A DNA stretch of 64,000 nucleotides from Brevibacillus thermoruber 423 (GTDB taxonomy: Bacteria > Bacillota > Bacilli > Brevibacillales > Brevibacillaceae). The notes beneath the pieces were generated by a model that was not told where the DNA came from, ran no database searches, and saw only the letters and a program-made list of their open reading frames with translations. Position numbers and translations under genes: made by a program. Positions 34,798 through 43,902 of this stretch are shown here, piece after piece. The stretch lies in NCBI RefSeq assembly GCF_000454065.1, contig NZ_KE695649.1, forward strand, positions 60,624 through 124,623, written 5' to 3'. The first letter of the stretch is position 1, and each line of letters opens with the position of its first letter.

Positions 34798-35565
34798 GTG
34801 CCGTACAAGGTGAAGGAAGTAGCCGAACTGGTGGGCGTGAGCGTACGTACACTCCATCACTACGACCAGATCGGGCTGCTGAAACCGGAGTCGATAACCC
34901 CGGCCGGATATCGACTGTACACGGACAAGAACCTGGAGAGATTGCAGCAGATTTTGTTTTTTAAAGAGATAGGCTTTCCCCTGCAGGAAATCAAACAGAT
35001 TTTGGACAGTCCCGGATTTGACCGCACGCAGGCGCTGAGGGCCCACAAACAATTGCTGCTGGAAAAAAAGAAACGGCTGGAAGAGATCATCCGCACCGTG
35101 GACAAAACCCTCTCTTCCATTGAAGAAGGAATCGAAATGGACAAACAGGACATGTTTGGCGGTTTTGACATGACAAAGATCAAGGAGCACCAGGAGAAAT
35201 ACGCGGCAGAGGCCAGAGAGAAGTACGGCAAAGCGATCGTCGACGAGACGGAAAAACGGACGAACGCCTACACGGAGAGCGACTGGGCACGCATCATGGG
35301 GGAATGGGAAGCCATTACCCGCAAGATCGTCGGCGCCATGGGAAACGGACCGGCCGATCCGCACGTTCAGGAAGGCGTCGCGGAGCTAAGGCAGCATATC
35401 ACCCGCTACTTCTACGAGTGCACGCCGGAGATTTTCAGGGGGCTGGGTGAGCTGTACGTGGCTGACGAACGCTTTACGGCCAATATCGACAAGTACCGAG
35501 AAGGGCTGGCCGCGTTTTTGCGGGAAGCGATTCATCTCTACTGCGACCGCTTGCAAACGAATTGA
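34798..35565 (+). CDS. MerR-family regulator with TipAS domain (Mta-like)
   Basis: 255 residues from the GTG at 34798 behind GGAGGTGATGAC. The N-terminal MerR winged helix (VKEVAELVGVSVRTLHHYDQ, GLLKPESITPAGYRLY) and dimerisation coil (about 75-110) precede a TipAS-type drug-binding domain (about 125-250: KYGKAIVDETEKRTNAYTES, YFYECTPEIFRGLGELYVAD). Size and layout match B. subtilis Mta, a multidrug-responsive activator of efflux genes. No efflux gene is directly adjacent downstream; the SMR operon 1.4 kb away has its own TetR regulator. Confidence 0.92.
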   Translation: MPYKVKEVAELVGVSVRTLHHYDQIGLLKPESITPAGYRLYTDKNLERLQQILFFKEIGFPLQEIKQILDSPGFDRTQALRAHKQLLLEKKKRLEEIIRTVDKTLSSIEEGIEMDKQDMFGGFDMTKIKEHQEKYAAEAREKYGKAIVDETEKRTNAYTESDWARIMGEWEAITRKIVGAMGNGPADPHVQEGVAELRQHITRYFYECTPEIFRGLGELYVADERFTANIDKYREGLAAFLREAIHLYCDRLQTN

Positions 35566-35572
35566 CGGAAAT

Positions 35573-35600
35573 GAGGTTGGGGGATGCCCAACCTCTTTTT
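35573..35600. terminator. Bidirectional terminator
   Basis: The 9-bp perfect stem GAGGTTGGG/CCCAACCTC has a 5-nt loop and TTTTT, between convergent genes. Confidence 0.88.
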
Positions 35601-35607
35601 GCGGCGA

Positions 35608-36189
35608 CTAAACGTTTTTCTTCAGGTGCTTCGCCCGGTACTCGTGTTCCAGGATGCTCATGATGATCGAGTCGTGATACTGGTGGTTGTAGTACAAGGC
35701 TTCGCGCTGCACGCCCTCCCGCTGAAAGCCGAGCTTTTCATAGGCGCGAATGGCCCGCGCGTTGTAGGAGAAGACGTTCAGTTCAATCCGGTGCAGGTTC
35801 AAAATCCCGAATCCGTAGTCGAGCAGAAGACGCATGGCTTCCGTGCCCAGCCCCCTGCCCTGGTGTTCCTGGGAGGAGATGGCGATGCGGATATTGGCAT
35901 TGCGGTTCATGCCGTCGATGTTCTGCAGGGCGATGTCGCCGATCACCTCGTCCGTTTCCCGCAAGGCGATCAACAGCAAGAGCGACGACGGGTCCTGCGT
36001 TTTTCCTTCGATGTATCGGTATATTTGTTCACGGGTAAAGCTTTTCTGTGTGCCGGTCAGTCTCCGCACCTCCGGGTGAAACAGCGTCCGGAAATAGAGG
36101 TCGGTGTCGTCTAGTCCGATGGGGCGCAAGTACACCCGTTCTCCCTCGAGAAACCGTACAGGCGCAGCGGGGGTGTCCTGAATGTGCAT
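35608..36189 (-). CDS. GNAT-family N-acetyltransferase (RimJ/RimL-like)
   Basis: 193 residues from the ATG at 36189, with AGGAGG 6 nt upstream; an ATG 15 codons earlier lacks one. The fold elements are clear: VYLRPIGLDDTDLYF near the start, IGDIALQNIDGMNRNANIRI (beta 4), the acetyl-CoA loop QGRGLGTEAMRLLLDYGF, and NARAIRAYEKLGFQREG. This type acetylates N-terminal or small-molecule amines; the target is unknown. Confidence 0.9.
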   Translation of the reverse strand: MHIQDTPAAPVRFLEGERVYLRPIGLDDTDLYFRTLFHPEVRRLTGTQKSFTREQIYRYIEGKTQDPSSLLLLIALRETDEVIGDIALQNIDGMNRNANIRIAISSQEHQGRGLGTEAMRLLLDYGFGILNLHRIELNVFSYNARAIRAYEKLGFQREGVQREALYYNHQYHDSIIMSILEHEYRAKHLKKNV

Positions 36190-36262
36190 GGGAATCCTCC
36201 TGTTTTTTCTCCTAACAATAGCAAAATTGTGCATAGTTGAAAATGTGCGGTTTTGGAAAGGA

Positions 36263-36291
36263 TTGACATACAGCTCGCATTCCTCTACATT
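36263..36291 (+). promoter_or_regulatory. SigA promoter of the TetR-SMR operon
   Basis: TTGACA (36263-36268), a 17-bp spacer and TACATT (36286-36291). No clear TetR palindrome was found around it. Confidence 0.75.
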
Positions 36292-36362
36292 TCATGGTGT
36301 GAGGAAAATATAAAAAACAAATGATTTTCCTTCGTTTCTATCCAAAAGGAGCTTGATGGTCC

Positions 36363-36941
36363 ATGCAGGAACGCATTGTTCAGGCGGCGATCGAGGAAAT
36401 TCAGTCCAAAGGCCTCAAATTTACGATGGCGGATCTTGCGCGCCGTGCGGGTATCAGCACGAAGACGCTGTACGGCCATTTTCCGTCCAAGGAAGAGCTG
36501 ATCCATCACATTATCGAACGGGGAAGCCAGGAAGTGCGGGACGGCATGGAGGCCATCGTGAACCGGCAGGATCTGGATGTGACGGAGAAGCTGCGCCGGC
36601 TGCTGGCCTACGTGCCGAGCGGGTTTGGCGGCACCGACCTGCGGTTGTGGTACGAGTTGAAGCGGTATTATCCCGCCCAGTGGGCACTCGTCGACAAGTG
36701 CTTTCAGGAAGAGTGGGACCAGGTCCGGGCCGTGTTGGAAGAAGGGATGCGCCAAGGCGTGTTTCGCAGGGTGAACGCAGACATCCTGATTCAGATGTAT
36801 GTGGGCGCCTGGGAGCAGATGATCAACCGGCAGGCCTCGTCCCGAGACAGGATGACCATTCACGAGGCGCTGGACGCGGTGATCGACATTTTGCTGGGCG
36901 GAGTGGTCAGCGCCCGGAAACGTCAGGAGGAGAGCGTATGA
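36363..36941 (+). CDS. TetR/AcrR-family regulator (YvaF-like)
   Basis: 192 residues starting at the ATG at 36363 behind AAAGGAGC. The helix-turn-helix (about 20-45) reads FTMADLARRAGISTKTLYGH; the C-terminal helical domain has WYELKRYYPAQWALVDKC. It is the first gene of an operon with an SMR transporter and a DUF5360 membrane protein, overlapping the second by 4 nt. The same trio (yvaF-yvaE-yvaD) exists in B. subtilis. Local repression of the transporter is likely. Confidence 0.9.
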   Translation: MQERIVQAAIEEIQSKGLKFTMADLARRAGISTKTLYGHFPSKEELIHHIIERGSQEVRDGMEAIVNRQDLDVTEKLRRLLAYVPSGFGGTDLRLWYELKRYYPAQWALVDKCFQEEWDQVRAVLEEGMRQGVFRRVNADILIQMYVGAWEQMINRQASSRDRMTIHEALDAVIDILLGGVVSARKRQEESV

Positions 36942-37318
36942 GCTGGCTGTATCTAAGTTTGGCCATCTGTTTCGAGGTGGCGGGAACCACGTTCATGAAG
37001 CTGTCGAACGGGCTCAGCCGGCCTGTTTTCACCGTGTTGATGTTCGTGTTTTACGTCATCAGCTTTTCGTCTTTAAGCATGGCGCTCAAACAGCTCGAGG
37101 TGGGCACGGCATACGCGATCTGGTCGGGAGTGGGGACGGCGGCGATTGCCGTCATCGGCTTTCTGTTTTTCAAGGACGTGCTCACCGTGCAAAAAATCAT
37201 CGCCATCGTGCTCATCATCGTCGGCTGCGTGATGCTGAACCTGAGCGGCGATGCGCACGGGGGAAGCGCTTCGGCCGGGCCGGAAAGCGGCGTCGCGGTG
37301 GAGAACGAGGCCAGATGA
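36938..37318 (+). CDS. SMR-family small multidrug transporter (YvaE-like)
   Basis: 126 residues and four helices, as in EmrE/SugE proteins. The proton- and drug-binding glutamate is Glu13 (ICFEVAGTTFMKLS); the YAIWSGVG segment (about 59-66) and GVGTAAIAVIGFLFF are conserved. The C-terminus has an extra hydrophilic tail (GDAHGGSASAGPESG) beyond the usual end near 105. Coupled by ATGA to the regulator, and overlapping the next gene by 4 nt. Confidence 0.95.
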   Translation: MSWLYLSLAICFEVAGTTFMKLSNGLSRPVFTVLMFVFYVISFSSLSMALKQLEVGTAYAIWSGVGTAAIAVIGFLFFKDVLTVQKIIAIVLIIVGCVMLNLSGDAHGGSASAGPESGVAVENEAR

Positions 37319-37737
37319 AGCGGCTGAAAGGGTTTTTTTGGGCGACTGATCTCAGCTTTCTTCTCTACTGGATCGTCAGCTTTCTCGGACTCATTCCGAA
37401 AGAGTACATGTACCAGGACTACACCAACGCCAATCTGGTGGCGTGGAATCTCTCGTTTTTCCCGCTGGATCTGCTCATCTCGATCACCGGATTTGCCAGT
37501 CTGTACGCGTATCACAGGAAAAACGGCTGCTGGCGGCCGTTGGCGCTGATCTCGCTGGTGCTGACGTCCTGTTCCGGCCTGCAGGCGATCACCTTTTGGC
37601 TGTTGAAAGGGGATTTCGATCCAGTCTGGTGGATTCCCAACCTGTACCTGCTGATCTATCCGCTGTTCTTTCAGCCCCGTTTTCTTCGGGAACAGCCAGT
37701 CGTATCGGCTGCGGGCAAGTCTGATCACACCCCGTAA
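37315..37737 (+). CDS. DUF5360 membrane protein (YvaD-like)
   Basis: 140 residues with four predicted helices (SFLLYWIVSFLGLIP, NLSFFPLDLLISITGF, PLALISLVLTSCSGLQ, WWIPNLYLLIYPLFF). It matches the YvaD family encoded beside the SMR transporter in Bacillus. Function unknown; its overlap with the SMR gene suggests co-translation. Confidence 0.85.
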   Translation: MKRLKGFFWATDLSFLLYWIVSFLGLIPKEYMYQDYTNANLVAWNLSFFPLDLLISITGFASLYAYHRKNGCWRPLALISLVLTSCSGLQAITFWLLKGDFDPVWWIPNLYLLIYPLFFQPRFLREQPVVSAAGKSDHTP

Positions 37738-37795
37738 AGGCAGCGTGAGCAGTCGGTTGCTCCGGTTTTTCCCCATACGGTCTTTTCGACCCTCC

Positions 37796-37823
37796 GGCAC
37801 CGCTTTATGGCGGTGTCTTTTTT
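37796..37823. terminator. Terminator between convergent genes
   Basis: GGCACCGC pairs with GCGGTGTC, followed by six T. Confidence 0.8.
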
Positions 37824-37835
37824 GCTGCCGGCTCG

Positions 37836-39236
37836 CTAGCCCAGCACCTTCTTCATCCGCCGGACGCCTTCCGCGATGTCCGCTTCCGTCAGATTGCCGT
37901 ATCCCAGAATGATCTTGTCGTGGTGCCTGCCCTTGACGATGGCGTGCGCTTCCACCGGGTAGACCCGGACCCCGGCGGTTTGGAGGGAGGTCAGCAGTTC
38001 AGGCGTAAACGATGTGCCTCGAAAGGCGGCCACGATGTGCAGGCCGGTGGACGAGCCCAGGGTGCTCACCTGTTCGGGAAAGTGGGCATAAAGGGCGTCG
38101 CACAGGGCCTGGCGGCGTTTTTTGTACACCTTTTTGACGCGGTTGATCGTTTTCTCCAGGTGGCCTTCTTCCACAAACAGTCCGAGCGCCAACTGATCGA
38201 GCGACGGCGTGTGCAGATCGGTGTACCATTTGGCCTCCTGATACCGCTCCACCAGTGCGGGAGGAAGCACCAGGTAGCCCATCCGCAGGGCGGGCGAGAG
38301 GATTTTGCTGAACGAACCGACGTAGATCACCCGCTCCTCGGCCAGCCCCTGCAGGGCGTTGATCGGCGGGCTGTCGTAGCGGAACTCGCTGTCGTAATCG
38401 TCCTCCACGATGTAGCAGTCGTTGTCCCGCGCGTAACGGATCAACTGAATCCGCCTCTGAATCGGCAGGGTGCCGCCCAGCGGAAACTGATGGGAGGGCG
38501 TCACCAGCACGAAGCGGGGAAATTTGCCGGAGGGAAGGCAGTCGGTCATCATGCCCTGTTCGTCCACGGGGATCGGGTGCAGGACAGCCCCCGCCGAGGA
38601 AAAAATCGTCTGGATGTCGAGGGTGATCGGGTCCTCCAGCAGGACGGAGCAGCCGGGAGAGAGAAGCACCTTGGCAATCAGGGACAGCGCCTGGGTCGCT
38701 CCCGACGTGATGACGATCTGTTCCGGCCGGCACTGGACACCGCGTGTGCGGTACAGGTAACGGCTGAGAATGCGGCGCAGTTCCGCCCGTCCCTCGGGGC
38801 GGCCGTAACCGAGGGCGGAGAGCGGCGCTTCCCGACAGGCGCGCTGGACGACTTTGGCCCAAACGTCGCGCGGAAAGTGGTCCAGCGCCGGGACGCCGGA
38901 ACGAAAGTCGATCACGCCATCATCGCTGTCGCGGTCAATCGCCGTCCATGCACGTTCGCTCCCCGCGGCATCCGCGGCGGGGGCGTCGAGGCGGATGCCG
39001 GGGGCCACAAAATGGCCGGAGCCGCGCCTGCTTTCCAGATAGCCTTCCGCCAACAGCAGGTCGTACGCCTCCAGGACGACGTTGCGGGAAATGCGCAACT
39101 CTTCTGACAGCTTGCGGGTGGACGGCAGCTTGTCGCCGGCAGAAAGTTCTCCCCGCAGGATTTTGGCCCGGATGTCCGTGTACACCTGCCGAATCAACGG
39201 GACCGGTTTGGAACGGTTGAGAGAAATCCACAGCAA
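37836..39236 (-). CDS. MocR-family PLP-dependent regulator
   Basis: 466 residues from the TTG at 39236, which has AAGGAGGTG 7 nt upstream. An N-terminal GntR winged helix (LPSTRKLSEELRISRNVVLEAYDLL, quoted as LPSTRKLSEELRISRN) is followed by a linker and a type I aminotransferase domain (about 120-466): ITSGATQALSLIAKVLL, EDDYDSEFRYD and the PLP lysine in YVGSFSKILSPALRMGYLV (FSK). The architecture is that of GabR/PdxR. It is divergent from a proline dehydrogenase gene; the AGTGGWCC repeats between them recall PdxR sites, so vitamin B6 or amino-acid control are both possible. Confidence 0.9.
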   Translation of the reverse strand: MLWISLNRSKPVPLIRQVYTDIRAKILRGELSAGDKLPSTRKLSEELRISRNVVLEAYDLLLAEGYLESRRGSGHFVAPGIRLDAPAADAAGSERAWTAIDRDSDDGVIDFRSGVPALDHFPRDVWAKVVQRACREAPLSALGYGRPEGRAELRRILSRYLYRTRGVQCRPEQIVITSGATQALSLIAKVLLSPGCSVLLEDPITLDIQTIFSSAGAVLHPIPVDEQGMMTDCLPSGKFPRFVLVTPSHQFPLGGTLPIQRRIQLIRYARDNDCYIVEDDYDSEFRYDSPPINALQGLAEERVIYVGSFSKILSPALRMGYLVLPPALVERYQEAKWYTDLHTPSLDQLALGLFVEEGHLEKTINRVKKVYKKRRQALCDALYAHFPEQVSTLGSSTGLHIVAAFRGTSFTPELLTSLQTAGVRVYPVEAHAIVKGRHHDKIILGYGNLTEADIAEGVRRMKKVLG

Positions 39237-39343
39237 GAGAAGACACCTCCTTTTTTCGACGGGATCCGAACGCAAAACGCCCGCTGACCTCCTGATCCAG
39301 CGGGATTGCGTTCCGCGATAGAACAATCAGCTTTGCCATATCG

Positions 39344-39378
39344 AAAGTGGTCCTGTCCGCATCGCGGGGAAGTGGACC
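39344..39378. promoter_or_regulatory. Direct repeats, likely MocR operator
   Basis: AAAGTGGTCC (39344-39353) and GAAGTGGACC (39369-39378) are spaced by 25 bp centre to centre, in the divergent intergenic region. MocR/PdxR regulators bind such direct repeats. Confidence 0.55.
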
Positions 39379-39442
39379 TAACCGAAGTCAGCATAGCATG
39401 TTATGGTGGCAGTGGAAAGTACGGCAAAAGGAGTGGTCCATC

Positions 39443-40405
39443 ATGACTGCAGAGCAGCAATTGGCGGCGGACGCGCTTCGGACGTTTGCCCGCGATGAAC
39501 GGCTGAAGGCGCATGTGCTCGATTCTCCCCTGTTTTACCGGATGCTGTCGGCTGCGGCGAAGCGCTACGTGGTGGGAGAAACGAGGGATGAGGCGGTGGC
39601 CGTGGCTCGTAGGCTGAGCGGCCGGGGGTACCGGATTTCGCTCGAATACATCGGCGAAAACACCCGGGAACGGGAGGAATGCATACGGGCCAAAGAAGAG
39701 TTTGCTGCGCTGATTGGCGAGGCGGGCCGGCAGGGACTGACGGCGGACATCTGCTTCGATCTGTCGCACATCGGCTTGACGGCCGACGAGGAGATGGCGT
39801 TTGCCCACGCCGACGAGCTGGCCTTTCTGGCGGGCCAAAGCGGTCAATCCCTGATGGTGAGCATGGAGGAATCGGACAAGACGGAAGCGATTTGGAAGCT
39901 GTACGAACGGCTGGCCGTCCGGCACGGAAACGTCGGCATTACCGTGCAGGCCCACCTGCACCGCTCCCTCGCCGATTTGCCCCGGCTGCTGGAGCTGACG
40001 GGAAAGATCCGGCTCGTCAAAGGGGCGTTCAAGGAACCGCAGTCGATCGCTCTGCCCCGCGGCCGCGAACTGAACGAGCGGTACGTGCGGATGATAGAGG
40101 CGTGCGTCGGGGCAGGTCATCCATGCTCCATTGCCACTCACGATGAAGCGATCATCCGCATCGCGCAGGAGAGGGGCTATTTCGCCCTGCCGCATGTGGA
40201 GGCGGAGATGCTCTACGGCATTCGCCCCGAATTGGCGAAAGCGGCCAGACAGTGGGGAGCCGCCACACGCCTGTATGTCACGTACGGCAGGGAATGGTAC
40301 CTGTATCTGTGCCACCGTCTGGCCGAACATCTGCCCAACCTGTATACCGCTTTGGCCGACATGGCAGATCCAGCCCGGCTGCAGCGCGATCCGTACGAAA
40401 ACTGA
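39443..40405 (+). CDS. Proline dehydrogenase
   Basis: FAD enzyme that oxidises proline to pyrroline-5-carboxylate; 320 residues from the ATG at 39443 behind AAAGGAG. The TIM-barrel segments are typical: YRISLEYIGENTREREEC (near 75), DICFDLSHIGL, ESDKTEAIWKLYERLAVRHG, GITVQAHLHRSLADLP, IRLVKGAFKEP, IATHDEAII and the final YGREWYLYLCHRLAEHLPN (quoted in parts), including the Arg/Tyr pairs contacting proline. No P5C dehydrogenase gene is nearby. It is divergent from the MocR regulator. Confidence 0.92.
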   Translation: MTAEQQLAADALRTFARDERLKAHVLDSPLFYRMLSAAAKRYVVGETRDEAVAVARRLSGRGYRISLEYIGENTREREECIRAKEEFAALIGEAGRQGLTADICFDLSHIGLTADEEMAFAHADELAFLAGQSGQSLMVSMEESDKTEAIWKLYERLAVRHGNVGITVQAHLHRSLADLPRLLELTGKIRLVKGAFKEPQSIALPRGRELNERYVRMIEACVGAGHPCSIATHDEAIIRIAQERGYFALPHVEAEMLYGIRPELAKAARQWGAATRLYVTYGREWYLYLCHRLAEHLPNLYTALADMADPARLQRDPYEN

Positions 40406-40454
40406 CCGTGCCAGGGGACGCTGCGGCAGCGTCGATCAGCCATGCGCTTGTGTG

Positions 40455-40478
40455 GGTCACCCCCCGGGGTGGCCTTTT
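40455..40478 (+). terminator. Terminator after proline dehydrogenase gene
   Basis: GGTCACCCC pairs with GGGGTGGCC (one T-G), followed by TTTT. Confidence 0.75.
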
Positions 40479-40609
40479 GCGCGTTGGCAGGCGAATAAAG
40501 TTTGAATGTTTTGACAACCGACAATTGCAAAAGAACTTGTAGCCTTTTGTCGATTTCATACGTCATTACAGGTAAACGACAAGAATTTGTTCGTGGAGGT
40601 TATGCAGGA

Positions 40610-42979
40610 ATGAATACGGCGAAGTCCAAGCACTGGCTGCTGCACATGTGCGTCTGCCTGCTGCTGTTGGCCGGACTGCCCGACAGCCGGGCGGCAACGG
40701 CGCAGGCGGAGGCGGCTGTCCAACTGAGCGTCACGGCCGGCATCGGCGGTGACTACAAGGAAGCGGGCATGGTCCCGGTTCAGGTGACGGTCAGCAACGG
40801 CGGAGCGGATGTGGAAGGCAATCTGGTCGTAGCCGCCAACGGCGGAAACGGCGACGATTTTTCCGTGGGGTACTACCAGCCCGTCTCCGTGGCCAAAGGA
40901 GCGACCAAGCAGGTAACGATCACCGTACGGGGAGACGAGATCGGCCCCCACACATACGTGGCCCTGATGCAAGGCGATGACATCGTGGCCAAAACGTCGA
41001 TCGGCGGGAGACGGCACAGTCCGGACACGCTGTTCGTGGGCGTGCTGGCGGCCGACCCGGACACGGCCAACTTCCTCGGGGCGATGCCCCAAACGGCCTT
41101 TCCCAATCCGGTGCGGGTCGTGCCGATGAAGGCGGAGCAGTTCCCGGCGGCAAAGGTGCAGTTGGAGATGATCGACATCCTGGTACTGAACAATTTCGCC
41201 CTGGACGGGTTAAACGGCCAGCAGGTGCAGGCCATACGCGACTGGACGGCGTCGGGCGGCATGCTCGTGCTGGCCGGCGGTGCCCACTACAACAAGACGG
41301 CGGGGGCGCTCGCCGATCTTTCGCCGGTGGAGGTAACCGGCGTTACCAGCCTTGCGACCTTGTCCAGCCTGGCCGTGGAGAAAAACAAGCCGCTTGTGCT
41401 GGAGAAGCCGTTTACGGTCAGCACGGCAAATCTGAAAACAGGCAGCGTAATCTATGCGGAGGGCGGCGTTCCGCTGATGGCGGTCCGCTCGCTGGGTGAG
41501 GGCAAAGTGCTGTACGTAGCCTACGACCTGGCAGAAGAGCCGGTGGCAAGCTGGAGCGGCAACGGCCGTTTCTGGGCGGAAGCGCTGACCAGGGCGTTTG
41601 GCGCAGCGCTGCAGCGGACAGACCTCGATCCCATGAACGACATGTGGGGGTTGAGCGAAGCCGCCGACCGGATTCCCGCCCTGCAACTGCCGGACGTGAA
41701 GTGGATGGCGCTGTTTTTTGGCTGCTACGCGCTGCTGGCGGGGCCGGTCTTCTTTTACCTGCTGCGCCGCAAGCGAAAGCAGGGCTACATGTGGGTGGCC
41801 GTTCCGGTGTTTGCCGTCATCACCGGCGCCGGCATTTTTTCGTACGGCGCGCTGCAGCGGGGGACAGGCGCGCTCGTGCATCAAACCGGAATCATCCAGA
41901 TGCAGGGGGACGGACAGGCGCGGATCAAGGCGGTCACGGCGCTGTTTGTGCCGACAAGCGGCGACTATGAGCTGGAAGTGAAGGGCGGCGGCAAGGTGTG
42001 GCCGATTCTGTACCGCTACGGCGATGAAGCGTCGCCCCAGGCGTGGGTCTCGATGCAGTCGGACCGGACGCTCGTGCAGTTCCGCGACGTCGAGTTTTGG
42101 TCCATGCGCAAAGTGGGGACGGAGCAGGTCGTCACCGATGCCGGTTCGTTTGTGTCCGATCTCGTCTACGCCGACGGCGCTCTGAAAGGGACGGTGACCA
42201 ACAAGACAAAGTATGCGCTGCGGGACGTCGCCATCGTCTCGGGCAGCCAGGTGCAAAAGGTTCCCGAACTGGCGCCCGGATCGAGCGTTCAGGTCAACCT
42301 GCCGTTCAATCCGGCACAAACAGGCAGTACCGTCCTTCCGTACAGAAACAACCGCGTGTTTCTCCCTCCGCATGTGGATGCGCACAACCCGTATGAAACC
42401 AGCCGGGAGGGCGTGATGATCAACGAGCTGGAGCAGGGCAAAGGCTTCCAGCCCGCATCGCTCATGCTCGTCGGCTGGACGCGGACCCCCGCGGTGGAGA
42501 CGGACGTGAAGAACAGGCGGTTTCAGGCGGACAGCCTGACGCTGGTGACGCAGCCGCTGTCGCTGAAGCCCTCCCCGGACGGCTATGTCGTTTACCCGGC
42601 CGGAACGATTGTGCCGGTAAAAACGGGCAGTTCGGTGAAGGTGGAAGACCAGGGCGACGGGTACATGATGCAGGCGGGCGACATCACGCTTGACTTCCCG
42701 ATCGAACCCGGGGAAAAACGGCTGAAGATCACGAACATTTACCTCTACACCTGGTCGAACGACAATACGCGGTTTGACAAGCAGGTGTACAACTGGAAGA
42801 CCCATTCGTTTGACCCGTTCGACAAGGCGTTTGCCAACAACACGATGACCGGGGACAAGACGCCGGTGTACCTCTCGCCCGATGGCACGCTCCGGATCAG
42901 GTTTTCGCACGGGTATAACGATTACCGCCACCTCGGCATCCCGGTGATCAGCGTGGAAGGAAAGGTGATGCGTCCATGA
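40610..42979 (+). CDS. Large exported membrane protein of MoxR operon
   Basis: 789 residues from the ATG at 40610 (GGAGGT 9 nt upstream). A signal peptide (WLLHMCVCLLLLAGLPDS) precedes a beta-rich extracytoplasmic part. Residues about 140-235 resemble a class I glutamine-amidotransferase-like fold without a catalytic Cys (DILVLNNFALDGLNGQQVQA, SGGMLVLAGG). Two helices at about 365-420 (ALFFGCYALLAGPVFFYLL; VAVPVFAVITGAGIFSYG) enclose a short basic loop, followed by a second large exterior domain. The start of an eight-gene operon; overlaps the ABC ATPase gene by 4 nt. Probably an envelope sensor or scaffold; function unproven. Confidence 0.85.
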   Translation: MNTAKSKHWLLHMCVCLLLLAGLPDSRAATAQAEAAVQLSVTAGIGGDYKEAGMVPVQVTVSNGGADVEGNLVVAANGGNGDDFSVGYYQPVSVAKGATKQVTITVRGDEIGPHTYVALMQGDDIVAKTSIGGRRHSPDTLFVGVLAADPDTANFLGAMPQTAFPNPVRVVPMKAEQFPAAKVQLEMIDILVLNNFALDGLNGQQVQAIRDWTASGGMLVLAGGAHYNKTAGALADLSPVEVTGVTSLATLSSLAVEKNKPLVLEKPFTVSTANLKTGSVIYAEGGVPLMAVRSLGEGKVLYVAYDLAEEPVASWSGNGRFWAEALTRAFGAALQRTDLDPMNDMWGLSEAADRIPALQLPDVKWMALFFGCYALLAGPVFFYLLRRKRKQGYMWVAVPVFAVITGAGIFSYGALQRGTGALVHQTGIIQMQGDGQARIKAVTALFVPTSGDYELEVKGGGKVWPILYRYGDEASPQAWVSMQSDRTLVQFRDVEFWSMRKVGTEQVVTDAGSFVSDLVYADGALKGTVTNKTKYALRDVAIVSGSQVQKVPELAPGSSVQVNLPFNPAQTGSTVLPYRNNRVFLPPHVDAHNPYETSREGVMINELEQGKGFQPASLMLVGWTRTPAVETDVKNRRFQADSLTLVTQPLSLKPSPDGYVVYPAGTIVPVKTGSSVKVEDQGDGYMMQAGDITLDFPIEPGEKRLKITNIYLYTWSNDNTRFDKQVYNWKTHSFDPFDKAFANNTMTGDKTPVYLSPDGTLRIRFSHGYNDYRHLGIPVISVEGKVMRP

Positions 42980-43902
42980 TCCAGATCAATCGGCTGGTCA
43001 AGCGATACGGCAAAACGGAGGCGTTGAAAGGACTGACGCTGGAGATTGAGAAGGGCACCGTGTTCGGCTTCGTCGGCCCGAACGGAGCCGGCAAGTCGAC
43101 GACGATGGCCATCCTGGCCACCCTGCTGGAGCCGACCAGCGGCCAGGCGTACGTCGGCGGATACGAAGTGACGAAGCAGCCGCGTGAAGTGCGCAGGCTG
43201 ATCGGCTACATGCCCGATTTTTTCGGGGTGTACGACAATTTGACGGCGGAGGAGTACCTGGACTTCTACGGAGCCAACTACGACATCCCCGCCCAGGAGC
43301 GCCGGCAGATCATTCCGCAATTGCTGGAGCTGGTCAATCTGAGCCACAAGCGGGACGCGTACGTCGACTCGCTGTCGCGGGGGATGAAGCAGCGCTTGGG
43401 ATTGGCCCGCTGCCTCGTGCACAACCCGGAAGTGCTGATCCTCGACGAACCGGCTTCCGGCCTGGACCCCAGGGCCCGGATCGAGCTGCGCGAAATTTTG
43501 AAAGAGCTGCGCGACATGGGCAAGACGATCATTATCAGCTCGCACATCCTGCCGGAGCTGGCGGAGATGTGCGACGTGATCGGCATCATCGAGGAAGGCA
43601 GCCTGGTCGCGTTTGGCAGAGTGGACGAGATTTACGCGAAGATGCAGGAAAAGCGGGTGCTGCGCATCCGCCTGCTGGACCGCGTGGAGGAAGCGATGAC
43701 CCGGCTGCGTGAAGTGCCGACCGTGTCGGGCGTCACCCGGGAAGGCAACTGGGTGGTCGCCGGTTTTACGGGAAACGACGAACAGCAGGTGGAGCTGCTG
43801 CGCGAATTGGCCGTGGCGGGTCTGCCGGTGGCCGCGTTCAACGAGGCGCAGGGCAATCTGGAAGAGATCTTTTTGGAAATCACGAAGGGGGTGGGATCAT
43901 GA
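42976..43902 (+). CDS. ABC transporter ATP-binding protein of MoxR operon
   Basis: 308-residue ATPase of the drug/lipid exporter (CcmA/NatA) class. Walker A GPNGAGKST (about 35-43), signature LSRGMKQRLGLAR and Walker B LILDEPASGLDPRAR are intact; an accessory C-terminal domain (about 215-308) follows. It pairs with the permease encoded next (ATGA overlap). Its linkage to MoxR/VWA genes rather than to a substrate gene suggests a dedicated function in assembly of that complex. Confidence 0.94.
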   Translation: MIQINRLVKRYGKTEALKGLTLEIEKGTVFGFVGPNGAGKSTTMAILATLLEPTSGQAYVGGYEVTKQPREVRRLIGYMPDFFGVYDNLTAEEYLDFYGANYDIPAQERRQIIPQLLELVNLSHKRDAYVDSLSRGMKQRLGLARCLVHNPEVLILDEPASGLDPRARIELREILKELRDMGKTIIISSHILPELAEMCDVIGIIEEGSLVAFGRVDEIYAKMQEKRVLRIRLLDRVEEAMTRLREVPTVSGVTREGNWVVAGFTGNDEQQVELLRELAVAGLPVAAFNEAQGNLEEIFLEITKGVGS

